From positions 62,001 to 126,000 of the forward strand of contig NZ_RZNF01000002.1 of the NCBI RefSeq assembly GCF_003992725.1: a stretch of DNA of 64,000 nt, written 5' to 3'. The translations under genes were made by a program, and so were the position numbers. The notes below the pieces were generated by a model. The model saw nothing but the letters and a program-made list of their open reading frames with translations, was not told where the DNA came from and ran no database searches. Every line of letters begins with the position of its first letter. Position 1 is the stretch's first letter. Of this stretch, positions 55,982 through 64,000 are shown one piece after another. Source of the stretch: Rhodomicrobium lacus (GTDB taxonomy: Bacteria > Pseudomonadota > Alphaproteobacteria > Rhizobiales > Rhodomicrobiaceae).

Positions 55982-56536
55982 CAGGCGCTCGCTGCCTCTG
56001 CCGCCGCCTTGACACGAGAGAGCATGCGGCGCCGAATGAAACCGCTCGCGGGACGGATCGCAGCCCAATAAGGCGCGAACGGCATTTTTGATCTGCGATC
56101 GGGGCAGAATACGCGGGTTGTCCTGGTGAGGCGCGTTTGGCCGTTGGAGGCGCACTCAATCGCGAAGCTCATGACGAGTTTGGCGATGCCGGGTTCGTCG
56201 AAGTCCAGGAACTGGCTGCCATCGGTAATATGTTCAAGGCCGAAATCGAGCCGCCAGAAACGGCCGATAAGGCCCAAGACTATTTCATCTTCGTTTCGTT
56301 CGAGCAGAGTGAAGCTTTTCAAGCTGAGGGGCGGTCTCAGGTTTCCAATTCAACACGCGGCGCGGTAATTCGCGAAGCGCGATCAGGCGTGCAATGATCG
56401 GATCATCCATCGTCTCCAATTCACCGAGCGCGGAGGGGATCGCCTCAGTCTCGGCACCTATGATGATCGAGTGCCGCTCGATGAAGTGATGATGCGGCAG
56501 ATATTTCGCCGACAAGGACGTCGTTTCGGTCTCCAT
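55981..56536 (-). pseudogene. Frameshifted gene for a conserved protein of about 185 residues
   Basis: Two overlapping frames form one protein. The first (56536 to 56285) reads METETTSLSAKYLPHHHFIERHSIII...RLIALRELPRRVLNWKPE; the second (from about 56340 to 55981) reads ...SFTLLERNEDEIVLGLIGRFWR...VFCPDRRSKMPFAPYWAAIRPASGFIRRRMLSRVK. The joined pattern RELP...SFTLL....EIVLGLIGRFWR matches what I recall of a small conserved family, so a single-base frameshift lies near 56320-56350. It may be a real pseudogene, programmed shift or sequencing error. No function is known. Confidence 0.6.
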
Positions 56537-56565
56537 GGTGAAGCTTCTTGTCGTTCAGTCGGGCG

Positions 56566-59500
56566 TCAAGCCGCTTCCGGCTGTGCGGCGGCTTTCGCTG
56601 CGCGCGCCGCCCGCCGCTTCCGCCACCGCAGCTTGTCGAGCCACAGATAGATCACCGGCGTCGTGTAGATCGTGAGGAGCTGCGAGACGGCGAGGCCGCC
56701 CACGATGGTGAGCCCCAGCGGCGTGCGAAGCTCCGAGCCCGGCCCCGACGCGAAGACGAGCGGCAGCGCGCCGAACATCGCCGCGAGCGTCGTCATGAGG
56801 ATCGGCCGGAAGCGCTCGATGCAGGCGAGGCGTATCGCGTCCTCGCTCGACAGGCCGCGCCGCCTTTCCGCGTCGAGAGCGAAGTCGACAAGCATGATGC
56901 CGTTCTTCTTCACGAGGCCGATGAGCAGGATGATGCCGATCAGCGAGATGATCGACAGCGTCTCGCCCGCCGCGTGCATCACGAGCAGCGCGCCGAAACC
57001 CGCCGAAGGCAGCGTCGACAGGATCGTCAGCGGATGCACGAGGTCTTCGTAGAGAATGCCGAGCACGATGTAGACCGTGACGAGGGCGGCCAGGATCAGA
57101 AGCAGGGTCGACGAACTCTGCTGCTGCTGGGCCAGCGTCTCGCCCGAAAGCTCGAAGTGAAGTTGCTCCGGCAGGCCGAGATCGCGGCCGGCATCCAGAA
57201 TTTTCGGAACCACCGTGCCAAGCGCCACGCCGGGCGAGAGGTTGAAGCTGACGGTCGCTGACGGAAACTGCCCGGTATGGCGCACCGAAAGCGGCGTCTG
57301 GGTCATGGTTATGGTTGCCACGGACGACAACGGCACCTGCTGGCTTGCGCTTCCCTTGACATAGATGCTTTCGAGGCCCTGGAGACTGCTCTGGATCGCA
57401 GGATCCGCTTCGAGAATGACATTGTACTGGTTGCGCAGGCTGTAGACGGTGGAGACGGCGCGCTGCGAGAACGCGTTGTTCAAGGCCGCGTTGACGTCTG
57501 CGACCGAGACGCCGAACTTCGCTGCCTTGACCCTGTCGATGGTCACCGTTACCTGCGGGCCGCCTGCCTCGCGGTCCGAATTGACATCGATGACGCCTGG
57601 GATGCGCTTCATCGCGGCCTGCGCCTTCGGCAGCCACTCGGCGATTTCCTTCAGGTCCGGTCCCCAGAGCGTCACCTGATATTGCGAGCGCGACTGCCGG
57701 CCGCCGAACATGATTTCCTGTCCGGGCATCATGAAGATGTCGACACCCTTGATTACAGCAAATTTTGGCCGAAGCCTGTTGATGACCGCCATCGCGGAGT
57801 CCTTGCGCTCCCCGATGGGCTTGAGCGACACGAAGAACCGCGCTTCGTTGCTCTGGCTCGATCCCGGTCCGCCGCCCGCGCCGATGGACGACGCCACACC
57901 CTCGATCGCGGGATCCTGCGTGAGGATGGCCGTCACCTGCTCCTGAATCTTCTCCACCGCTTCAAATGACGATTCGGGAGACGCCCGCGCAAAACCCATG
58001 ATGAGCCCCGTGTCGCCGGTCGGGATCAGCCCCTTGGGAACCACGATGAAGAGCTGGATCGTGAAGGCGAGCGCGGCAAACGTCACCACGAGCATGAGCC
58101 AACGATGGCGCAGGCCGTATGTCAGCGAGCGTTCGTAGCGGGCGAGAAGCCATTCGAAGAAGGGCTCGACGCGGCGGTCGAGCCACGTCTCGCGCGGGCG
58201 GGGCAGGCTGCGGATGAAGCGCGCGCACACCATCGGCGTCAGCGTGAGCGAAACGATGGCGGAGATGAGGATGGCGTAGGTGAGCGTCCAGGCGAACTCA
58301 CCGAACAGCCGCCCGATCATGCCCCCCATGAACAGGAGCGGAATGAAGGCGGCGATCAGCGACAACGAGATCGAGACGATGGTGAAGCCGATCTGGCGAG
58401 AGCCGACGAGCGCGGCCTGCATCGGCTTCATGCCGGCTTCCATGTTCCGGTAGCAATTCTCGATCACGACGATGGCGTCGTCCACCACGAAGCCGACCGA
58501 GATCGTCAGCGCGAGAAGCGAGATGTTGTCGAGGCTGTAGCCCGAAGCCCACATGAGCGCGACCGTGCCCGCGAGCGAAAGCGGCACCGCCGCGCCTGCC
58601 GCGAGTGTCGGCACGATACGGCGCAGGAACAGCAGCACCACGAGCATCACAAGCGCCACGCACACGATCAGCGTATGCTGGATGTCGGCGATGCTGGCGC
58701 GGATGGTCTGGGTGCGGTCGTTGAGGACCGTCAGCTTGACGTCTGCGGGCAGAAGGCGCTGCAGTTCCGGCAGGAGCGCATAGACGTTGTCGATGGTCTC
58801 GATGACGTTCGCATCGGACGTCTTGAAGATGATGAGGATGACCGCATTCTCGCGGTTGAAGAACCCGGCCGACAGGCGGTTGCTGGTGCTGTCCGAAACC
58901 TGCGCGACATCGCCGATGCGCACCACATCGCCGTTTTTCACCTTGACGACGAGAGGCTCGTAGTCGGCGGCCTTCGAGAGCTGACCGTTCACGGTGACGA
59001 TGGTGGACTTTTCCGCGCCGTCGAGCACGCCGATGGGCACGAGCGAATTTGCCTGCGTTATGGCGGTGCGAACATCCTCTGCGCTAAGGCCACGCGTCTT
59101 AAGGGCGCCGGGATCGGTGACGATGCGCACGGCGGGCGTCTGTGCGCCGCCGATCATCACTTCGGCGATGCCGCTGACCTGACTGATGCGGGTTGAGGCG
59201 ATGAGATCGCCGAGGTCGTAAAGGTCGGTCGGCCGCCTGACGGGCGAAGTCATCGCCATGATCATGATGGGGGCGGCGGCGGCGTTTGCCTTGCGGATGG
59301 TTGGGCGCCGCGTCAGGGTGGAGGGCAGGTCCGATTGCGCGGCGTTGATGGCTGCCTGAACGTCGCGCGCGGCGTCGTCGGCATTACGCGACAGGTCGAA
59401 CTGGACCTGGATACTCGTCGAGCCGAGCGAACTCGTGGAGGTAAGTTCCTTCACGCCCGCGATTTCGCCGATCCGGCGCTCCAGCGGCGCGGCGATGGTG

Positions 59501-59682
59501 GCGGCGACGGTTTCCGGGTCCGCGCCGGGAAGGTTCGCGCCGACGCGCACGGCCGGCATGTCGACATTCGGCAGGCTCGCCACCGGCAGCGCCGAATAGG
59601 CTACGATGCCCGCGAGAAACAGCCCGATGGAAAGAAGAATCGTGCCGATGGGCCGCCGAATGAAAGGCGCGGAAATATTCAT
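56566..59682 (-). CDS. mdtC: RND efflux permease, second of pair (MdtC type)
   Basis: 1038 residues. HAE1-type RND: N-terminal TM1 after NISAPFIRRPIGTILLSIGLF, docking and pore domains, DDAIVVIENCYRNMEAG in TM4 (proton relay Asp), ALTISVGFVVDDAIVVIE, and FLAGIVAYSALPVASLPNVDMPAVRVGA. C-terminal half GILYEDLVHPLTILSTLPSAGFGALL, LIGLVKKNGIMLVDFALD, and SEDAIRLACIERFRPILMTTLAAMFGALPL. The ATG overlaps the stop of the upstream RND gene by 4 bp. Together with the next gene it should form a hetero-trimeric MdtBC/MuxBC-like pump. Confidence 0.93.
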   Translation of the reverse strand: MNISAPFIRRPIGTILLSIGLFLAGIVAYSALPVASLPNVDMPAVRVGANLPGADPETVAATIAAPLERRIGEIAGVKELTSTSSLGSTSIQVQFDLSRNADDAARDVQAAINAAQSDLPSTLTRRPTIRKANAAAAPIMIMAMTSPVRRPTDLYDLGDLIASTRISQVSGIAEVMIGGAQTPAVRIVTDPGALKTRGLSAEDVRTAITQANSLVPIGVLDGAEKSTIVTVNGQLSKAADYEPLVVKVKNGDVVRIGDVAQVSDSTSNRLSAGFFNRENAVILIIFKTSDANVIETIDNVYALLPELQRLLPADVKLTVLNDRTQTIRASIADIQHTLIVCVALVMLVVLLFLRRIVPTLAAGAAVPLSLAGTVALMWASGYSLDNISLLALTISVGFVVDDAIVVIENCYRNMEAGMKPMQAALVGSRQIGFTIVSISLSLIAAFIPLLFMGGMIGRLFGEFAWTLTYAILISAIVSLTLTPMVCARFIRSLPRPRETWLDRRVEPFFEWLLARYERSLTYGLRHRWLMLVVTFAALAFTIQLFIVVPKGLIPTGDTGLIMGFARASPESSFEAVEKIQEQVTAILTQDPAIEGVASSIGAGGGPGSSQSNEARFFVSLKPIGERKDSAMAVINRLRPKFAVIKGVDIFMMPGQEIMFGGRQSRSQYQVTLWGPDLKEIAEWLPKAQAAMKRIPGVIDVNSDREAGGPQVTVTIDRVKAAKFGVSVADVNAALNNAFSQRAVSTVYSLRNQYNVILEADPAIQSSLQGLESIYVKGSASQQVPLSSVATITMTQTPLSVRHTGQFPSATVSFNLSPGVALGTVVPKILDAGRDLGLPEQLHFELSGETLAQQQQSSSTLLLILAALVTVYIVLGILYEDLVHPLTILSTLPSAGFGALLVMHAAGETLSIISLIGIILLIGLVKKNGIMLVDFALDAERRRGLSSEDAIRLACIERFRPILMTTLAAMFGALPLVFASGPGSELRTPLGLTIVGGLAVSQLLTIYTTPVIYLWLDKLRWRKRRAARAAKAAAQPEAA

Positions 59683-62600
59683 GACACGGGCTTGTCCGGC
59701 GGCGGCAGCGCGAGCGGTTCATCCGGCGACGGGAGAGCCTGACTCTCCGCGGGCGAGGGGAGCAAAAGCCAGTCCGCGCGCGGCGGCAGCATTGGAAGCG
59801 GCGGTGTGCCGAGAAGGGGCAGCAGAACGGCGGCGCCGCCTCCGCCGGTTCCTCGCGGCGAGCCGCCTCTCGGTCCGGGATCGGGCAGACCCGGCTCCGG
59901 TCTCAGCGCGGGCGGGGGGTAGTTCGGTTCGTCGAAGCCGAAGCGGCGTTCGAGCCTGCGCTTAAGCCCGTCCATGGCGAGATAGATCACGGGTGTCGTG
60001 TAGAGCGTAAGAAGCTGCGAAAGAAGCAGCCCGCCGATGATGGTGACGCCGAGCGGCAAGCGAAGCTCCGAGCCGGGACCGCTTCCGATAACGAGCGGCA
60101 GCGCGCCGAGCAGCGCCGCGACCGTCGTCATCATGATCGGGCGGAAGCGCAAAAGGCACGCCTCGCGGATCGCCTCGAACGGCGCGAGCCCGCGCGTGCG
60201 CTCCGCGTCGAGCGCGAAGTCGATCATGATGATCGCGTTCTTCTTCACGATGCCCATGAGAAGAATGATGCCGATCAGCGCGATGAACGAGAACTCCATG
60301 CCGAGGATTTCGAGCGCGAGAAGCGCGCCGATGCCGGCGGAAGGCAGCGTCGTCAGAATCGTGAACGGGTGGATGAAGCTCTCGTAGAGCACGCCGAGGA
60401 TGATGTAGATCGTGACCACGGCGGCGAGGATGAGGAGCGGCTGGTTTGCGAGCGAGGCATTGAACTCCGCCGCCGCCCCCGTATAGCTGCCGACGATGGA
60501 GGACGGGAGCGCGATGCGGCTCTGCGCATCCGTCACGGCCTGCACGGCGGCGTCGAGCGAGAAGCCCGGCGCGACGTCGAAGCTTATGGTCGCCGCCGGA
60601 TATTGCTGCACGTGGTTGACGGACAAGGGCGCGATGGCGCGCTCGATCACCGAGAAGGACGACAGGGGAACCTGCGAGCCGACGCCGGTCCCGCTCGCGG
60701 CCGTGGCGGTGATGGAAGCGTTCGTCGAGCCGCTCGCCGTTGCGTTTCCGGTCGAGGCGTTGCCCGAAGTCGAATTCGAAATCGCCGTACCCGGCACGTA
60801 GATCGAGCCGAGTGCGGCTGTGTCGGTCTGGAAGGCCGGATCGACTTCGAGCACGACGCGGTACTGGTTCGACTGCCCGTATATCGTGGAAATCTGCCGC
60901 TGGCCGAAAGCGTCGTAGAGCGTATCGTTCAGCGCCTGCATGGTGACGCCGAGGCGACCGGCTATCACGCGGTCCGTCCTGATCAAGACCGCGTTGCCAT
61001 CCTCCTGAAGGTCGGAGGCGACATGGATCAGGCGGCGGTCGCGGCTCAACTCGGCTTCGAGTTTCTTCGCCCAGCCGGAGAAGCCCTCGCGGTCGAGCCC
61101 TACGATGACATATTGATATTGCGTGCGGCTTCGCGCCGTGCCGATCTGGATGTCCTGCACGATCTGGAAAGTCGTGCGGAGCCCCGGAAAATCGGCGGTG
61201 GCCTGCGTCAGACGCTTAAGAATTTCAGGCGCGGTCGCCTTGCGCTCATTCTTGGGCTTCAGCGTGAGCGCGAGATGCGCGGCATTCGGCGTGGCGTTCG
61301 TTGTGCCGACGCCGATCACCGAAACCACGCCCAGCACGTCGGGATCGCGGCGGATGATTCGTTCCACCTCGGCCTGAAGCGCGTTGATGCGCTCGAACGA
61401 GACGCCCGGCGCGGCCACAGTCTCTGCGGTAAGGAAACCGGTGTCCTGATCCGGCAGGAAGCCTTTCGGGATCGCGATATAGAGAACGACGGTAAGCACG
61501 AAGGTTGCGGCCGCCACCAGCAGCATGAGGCGGCGCGCGTTCAGCGCCCAGTCGAGTGTTACGCGGTAAACCGACAAAAGAGCGTCGAACGGCGCCTCGA
61601 AGGCGCGCGAATACCATGGAGCGGCCTCGCCGTGGCGCGGCGCGCGCAGGAGACGGGCCGCCATCATCGGTGTGAGCGTCAGCGCCACGATCATCGACGT
61701 GACGACGGCGGCGGTGAGCGTCAACGCGAACTCGCGGAAAAGGCGCCCGACGATCCCCTCCATGAACAGGAGCGGAATGAAAACCGCGATGAGCGACAGC
61801 GTCAGCGAAACGATGGTGAAGCCGATCTCGCCCGCGCCCTTGTAGGCCGCCGCGAGCGGTTTCTCGCCCTTCTCGATGTAGCGCATCACGTTCTCGATCA
61901 TGACGATGGCGTCGTCGACGACGAAGCCCGTCGCGATGGTCAGCGCCATGAGCGAGAGATTGTTGAGCGAAAAGCCCGCGTAATACATCACGCCGAACGC
62001 CGCCATCAGCGACAGCGGCAGCGTTATGCCCGCGACGATCGTGGCCGAGAAGGTGCGCAGGAACAGCAGCACCACCATGACGACGAGCGCGACCGAGAGG
62101 ACGAGCGTGAATTGCACCTCTTCGACTGACGCGCGGATCGTGCCCGTGCGGTCGGCGACGATATCGAGCTTGACGCCCGCCGGGAGCGCGTCGACGAGCT
62201 TCGGCAGGATCTTTTTCAACTCATCGACGGTGCCGACGATGTTCGCGCTCGGCTGGCGCTGCACGTCGATGACGACGGCGGGCGTGCCGTTGTAGCGGGC
62301 GGCGACGCGTTCGTTTTCGAGCCCGGCGACGACGGTCGCCACGTCGCGCAGCAGCACGGGCGCCTTGTTGCGATAGGCCACGACCACGTCTTCATAGGCG
62401 CGCGCGCTTTCAAGCTGGTCGTTCGCGCCGACGATGTAGGATTTTTCCGGTCCGCTGATGAGGCCTTTGGAGCCGGTTACATTGGCGTTCGCGATGGCCG
62501 AGCGCATGGTTTCGAGCGCGATGCCTAGCGAGCCCAGTTGCAGCGGATTCGCCTGAATGCGGATTGCGGGCCGGATATTGCCCTGCACGGTCACGCGGCC

Positions 62601-63206
62601 CACGCCTGCCACCTGCGAAAGCCTCGGTGCGAGCAGCGTGTCGGCAAAGTCCGACAGTCGTTCGAGCGCGACGCTTTGCGAGGTGAGAGCGATGGTCACG
62701 ATGGGCGGGTCGGACGGGTTCACCTTCGCGTAGACGGGGGGGTAGGGGAGATTCTGCGGCAGCGATCCGCCCGCCGCGCTGATCGCGGACTGCACGTCCT
62801 GTCCCGCCGCGTTGATATCGCGGTTCAGCATGAAGCGCAGCGTGATCTGCGAGAGCCCCTCCGAACTTGTCGAACTCATGTTTTCGAGCGAGGGGATCTG
62901 TCCCAACTGGCGTTCGAGCGGCGCTGTCACGAGGCGCGCCATGGTGTCGGCGTTCGCGCCGGGAAGACGCGTCGTCACCTGAATGACGGGGAAATCCACC
63001 TGCGGCAGCGATGAGATCGGCAGCAGCGAATAGGCGAGAGCGCTCGCGAGGAAAATCGCCAGCGCGAGAAGCGAGGTTGCGATGGGACGCGCTATGAAGG
63101 GCGCGGAAATGCCGGATGGCGCGCCGCCGCCCGGCGCGTGGTCGGCTTCAGCCGCAGCGGCGTTGTGCGCCGCCGATGCTGGCTTATCCGCCGTCGGCTC
63201 GCTCAT
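59679..63206 (-). CDS. mdtB: RND efflux permease, first of pair (MdtB type), with low-complexity inserts
   Basis: 1175 residues, about 130 longer than usual. Standard RND core (FIARPIATSLLALAIFLASALAYS; ALTIATGFVVDDAIVMIENV; LGVLYESFIHPFTILTTLPSAGIGALL; IIMIDFALDAERTRGL). Extras: an Ala/Ser-rich N-terminal extension of about 35 residues, an insert of about 35 residues near 805-845 (SNSTSGNASTGNATASGSTN...) in the porter region, and a Pro/Leu-rich tail from about 1090 to 1175. It overlaps mdtC and the membrane-fusion gene by 4 bp each. Pump of drugs or detergents; substrate not deducible. Confidence 0.92.
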   Translation of the reverse strand: MSEPTADKPASAAHNAAAAEADHAPGGGAPSGISAPFIARPIATSLLALAIFLASALAYSLLPISSLPQVDFPVIQVTTRLPGANADTMARLVTAPLERQLGQIPSLENMSSTSSEGLSQITLRFMLNRDINAAGQDVQSAISAAGGSLPQNLPYPPVYAKVNPSDPPIVTIALTSQSVALERLSDFADTLLAPRLSQVAGVGRVTVQGNIRPAIRIQANPLQLGSLGIALETMRSAIANANVTGSKGLISGPEKSYIVGANDQLESARAYEDVVVAYRNKAPVLLRDVATVVAGLENERVAARYNGTPAVVIDVQRQPSANIVGTVDELKKILPKLVDALPAGVKLDIVADRTGTIRASVEEVQFTLVLSVALVVMVVLLFLRTFSATIVAGITLPLSLMAAFGVMYYAGFSLNNLSLMALTIATGFVVDDAIVMIENVMRYIEKGEKPLAAAYKGAGEIGFTIVSLTLSLIAVFIPLLFMEGIVGRLFREFALTLTAAVVTSMIVALTLTPMMAARLLRAPRHGEAAPWYSRAFEAPFDALLSVYRVTLDWALNARRLMLLVAAATFVLTVVLYIAIPKGFLPDQDTGFLTAETVAAPGVSFERINALQAEVERIIRRDPDVLGVVSVIGVGTTNATPNAAHLALTLKPKNERKATAPEILKRLTQATADFPGLRTTFQIVQDIQIGTARSRTQYQYVIVGLDREGFSGWAKKLEAELSRDRRLIHVASDLQEDGNAVLIRTDRVIAGRLGVTMQALNDTLYDAFGQRQISTIYGQSNQYRVVLEVDPAFQTDTAALGSIYVPGTAISNSTSGNASTGNATASGSTNASITATAASGTGVGSQVPLSSFSVIERAIAPLSVNHVQQYPAATISFDVAPGFSLDAAVQAVTDAQSRIALPSSIVGSYTGAAAEFNASLANQPLLILAAVVTIYIILGVLYESFIHPFTILTTLPSAGIGALLALEILGMEFSFIALIGIILLMGIVKKNAIIMIDFALDAERTRGLAPFEAIREACLLRFRPIMMTTVAALLGALPLVIGSGPGSELRLPLGVTIIGGLLLSQLLTLYTTPVIYLAMDGLKRRLERRFGFDEPNYPPPALRPEPGLPDPGPRGGSPRGTGGGGAAVLLPLLGTPPLPMLPPRADWLLLPSPAESQALPSPDEPLALPPPDKPVS

Positions 63207-64000
63207 GGGCGCCCTGCGGCTTCAGGTTTCGCTCCTTCGGGCTTTGCCGCGTCGGCTCCCTTGCCGTGACGTTCGCCCCGCTTCCGCTCGCCGTTCTCGG
63301 CCGGAGCAGCGCCGGGCGCCTGCTCACCATCCAGCTTGAGCTTCGAGCCGTCCTGAAGGTTCGAGAAACCGCTTGTCACAATGACGTCGCCTGCCGCGAC
63401 GCCTTCGCCGATCACCGCGTCCTTCTCGCCTTCCTGCACCACCTTGACGGAAACGATGCTTGCCGTGTTCTCCGGCGTGACGCGGTAGACAAAGGCTCCG
63501 TTCGCGCCCTGCTGAATGGCGGCGGAGGGAACCACCACGGCATTTTCGAGCGTCCTCAACCGAAGCTTGACGTTCACGAACTGCCCCGGCCAAAGCCGGT
63601 TCTCGTCGTTCGGGAACGTGCCCTTTATTTTCACGGTGCCGGTCGTCTGGTCGATCTGGTTATCGATCACGGCCACGGTGCCCTCGCCGAGCAAGCGGCC
63701 ACCGGCCTGCGCCTGAAGCGGAAGCGGCGATTTCGCATGCGCTTCGATTATGTCGGAGACGGCGCTTTCCGGCAGCGTGAACACGATGGAAATCGGCCGA
63801 AGCTGGGTGATGACGACGATGCCGGTGGAATCGCTCGACGTGACGAGGTTGCCCGCGTCGACCTGCCGGATGCCGGTGCGCCCGTCGATGGGCGCGCGGA
63901 TGGTGGTGTAGTCGAGGTTCGCGCGCGCCGTATCGATGGCGGCCTGATCCTGCTTCACCTGCGCTTCGTATTGCTGGACGGCGGATTTCGCGGTGTCGGC
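63203..64000 (-). CDS. mdtA: RND membrane-fusion protein (MdtA type), N-terminus beyond the window
   Basis: At least 265 residues; the frame stays open to base 64000. Shows the end of the coiled-coil hairpin (AVQQYEAQVKQDQAAIDTARANLDYTTIRAPIDGRTGIRQVDAGNLV), the lipoyl half IVVITQLRPISIVFTLPESAVSDI, the beta-barrel (VAVIDNQIDQTTGTVKIKGTFPNDENRLWPGQFVNVKLRL) and the MP domain (VPSAAIQQGANGAFVY). A Lys/Gly/Glu-rich tail (ERKRGERHGKGADAAKPEG) is unusual. It links the pump to a TolC-like channel, which is not in the window. Overlaps the RND gene by 4 bp. Confidence 0.93.
   Translation of the reverse strand, partial: ADTAKSAVQQYEAQVKQDQAAIDTARANLDYTTIRAPIDGRTGIRQVDAGNLVTSSDSTGIVVITQLRPISIVFTLPESAVSDIIEAHAKSPLPLQAQAGGRLLGEGTVAVIDNQIDQTTGTVKIKGTFPNDENRLWPGQFVNVKLRLRTLENAVVVPSAAIQQGANGAFVYRVTPENTASIVSVKVVQEGEKDAVIGEGVAAGDVIVTSGFSNLQDGSKLKLDGEQAPGAAPAENGERKRGERHGKGADAAKPEGAKPEAAGRP

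Noticed and set aside
53643..56159. 838-residue minus-strand frame opposite ftsH
   Set aside because: Covers the antisense of two certain genes and a terminator; no motif.

Overview
This is a GC-rich (roughly 60-65% by eye), gene-dense chromosomal window from an alphaproteobacterium, most probably of the order Hyphomicrobiales (Rhizobiales). The evidence is the gene order mdh-sucC-sucD-sucA-sucB-lpd, the murA/DUF2948/hisD/UPF0262 block, the thioredoxin-TPR/LON-domain/Trm112 block, a glnB-glnA pair behind a sigma-54 type promoter, a Ku/LigD end-joining pair, and extragenic palindromes of the kind scattered through Rhizobiales genomes. I cannot name the genus. No rRNA, phage, transposase, integrase or CRISPR array is visible; it reads as core chromosome with a few accessory genes.

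Layout. 1-3.2 kb: tail of ku and complete ligD. 3.3-8.5 kb: a Sel1-repeat envelope protein, a single-AAA-domain ATPase with a helical N-terminus, and a secreted GH3-like protein that seems to lack the family's catalytic loop. 8.6-12.0 kb: a redox/sensing cassette of two divergent transcripts, (PepSY + b-type cytochrome) and (PepSY + OmpR-type regulator + histidine kinase), with tandem OmpR-like half-sites between them. 12.4-14.3 kb: Trm112, LON-domain and thioredoxin-TPR proteins. 15-24.4 kb: TCA-cycle block mdh, sucCD, sucAB and lpd. 24.8-28.3 kb: a secreted hypothetical protein, a ROK sugar kinase (Mak type) and the bifunctional NAD(P)HX repair enzyme. 28.6-30.5 kb: glnB-glnA. 30.9-34.9 kb: UPF0262, hisD, DUF2948, murA and a 52-residue basic protein. 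35-44.3 kb: acyl-CoA metabolism (biotin-dependent carboxyltransferase + PECR-like SDR; SCP2-like protein; MerR regulator; thiolase; FadJ-like multienzyme; alpha-methylacyl-CoA racemase). 44.4-51.8 kb: a solute-binding protein, OmpW, CysE, a strikingly methionine-rich repeat protein, an XRE-cupin regulator, YjdM, an unrecognised protein, tRNA-Asp and L31. 51.9-64 kb: an ABC exporter, an FtsH-type protease, a frameshifted gene, and an MdtABC-type RND efflux operon cut by the window end.

How it fits together. The window is rich in central carbon and nitrogen metabolism: the 2-oxoglutarate made and used by the TCA block is the signal read by PII (glnB), which controls glutamine synthetase (glnA). 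The fatty/branched acyl-CoA genes feed acetyl-CoA and, through racemisation and carboxylation, branched substrates into that cycle. The parts least explained by known biology are the Met/Cys-rich protein at 48.3 kb with a perfect dyad just upstream, the GH3-like protein without its catalytic motif, and the PepSY/cytochrome b/two-component cassette. Start codons were reassigned wherever a better ribosome-binding site or family alignment argued for it; such cases are stated.
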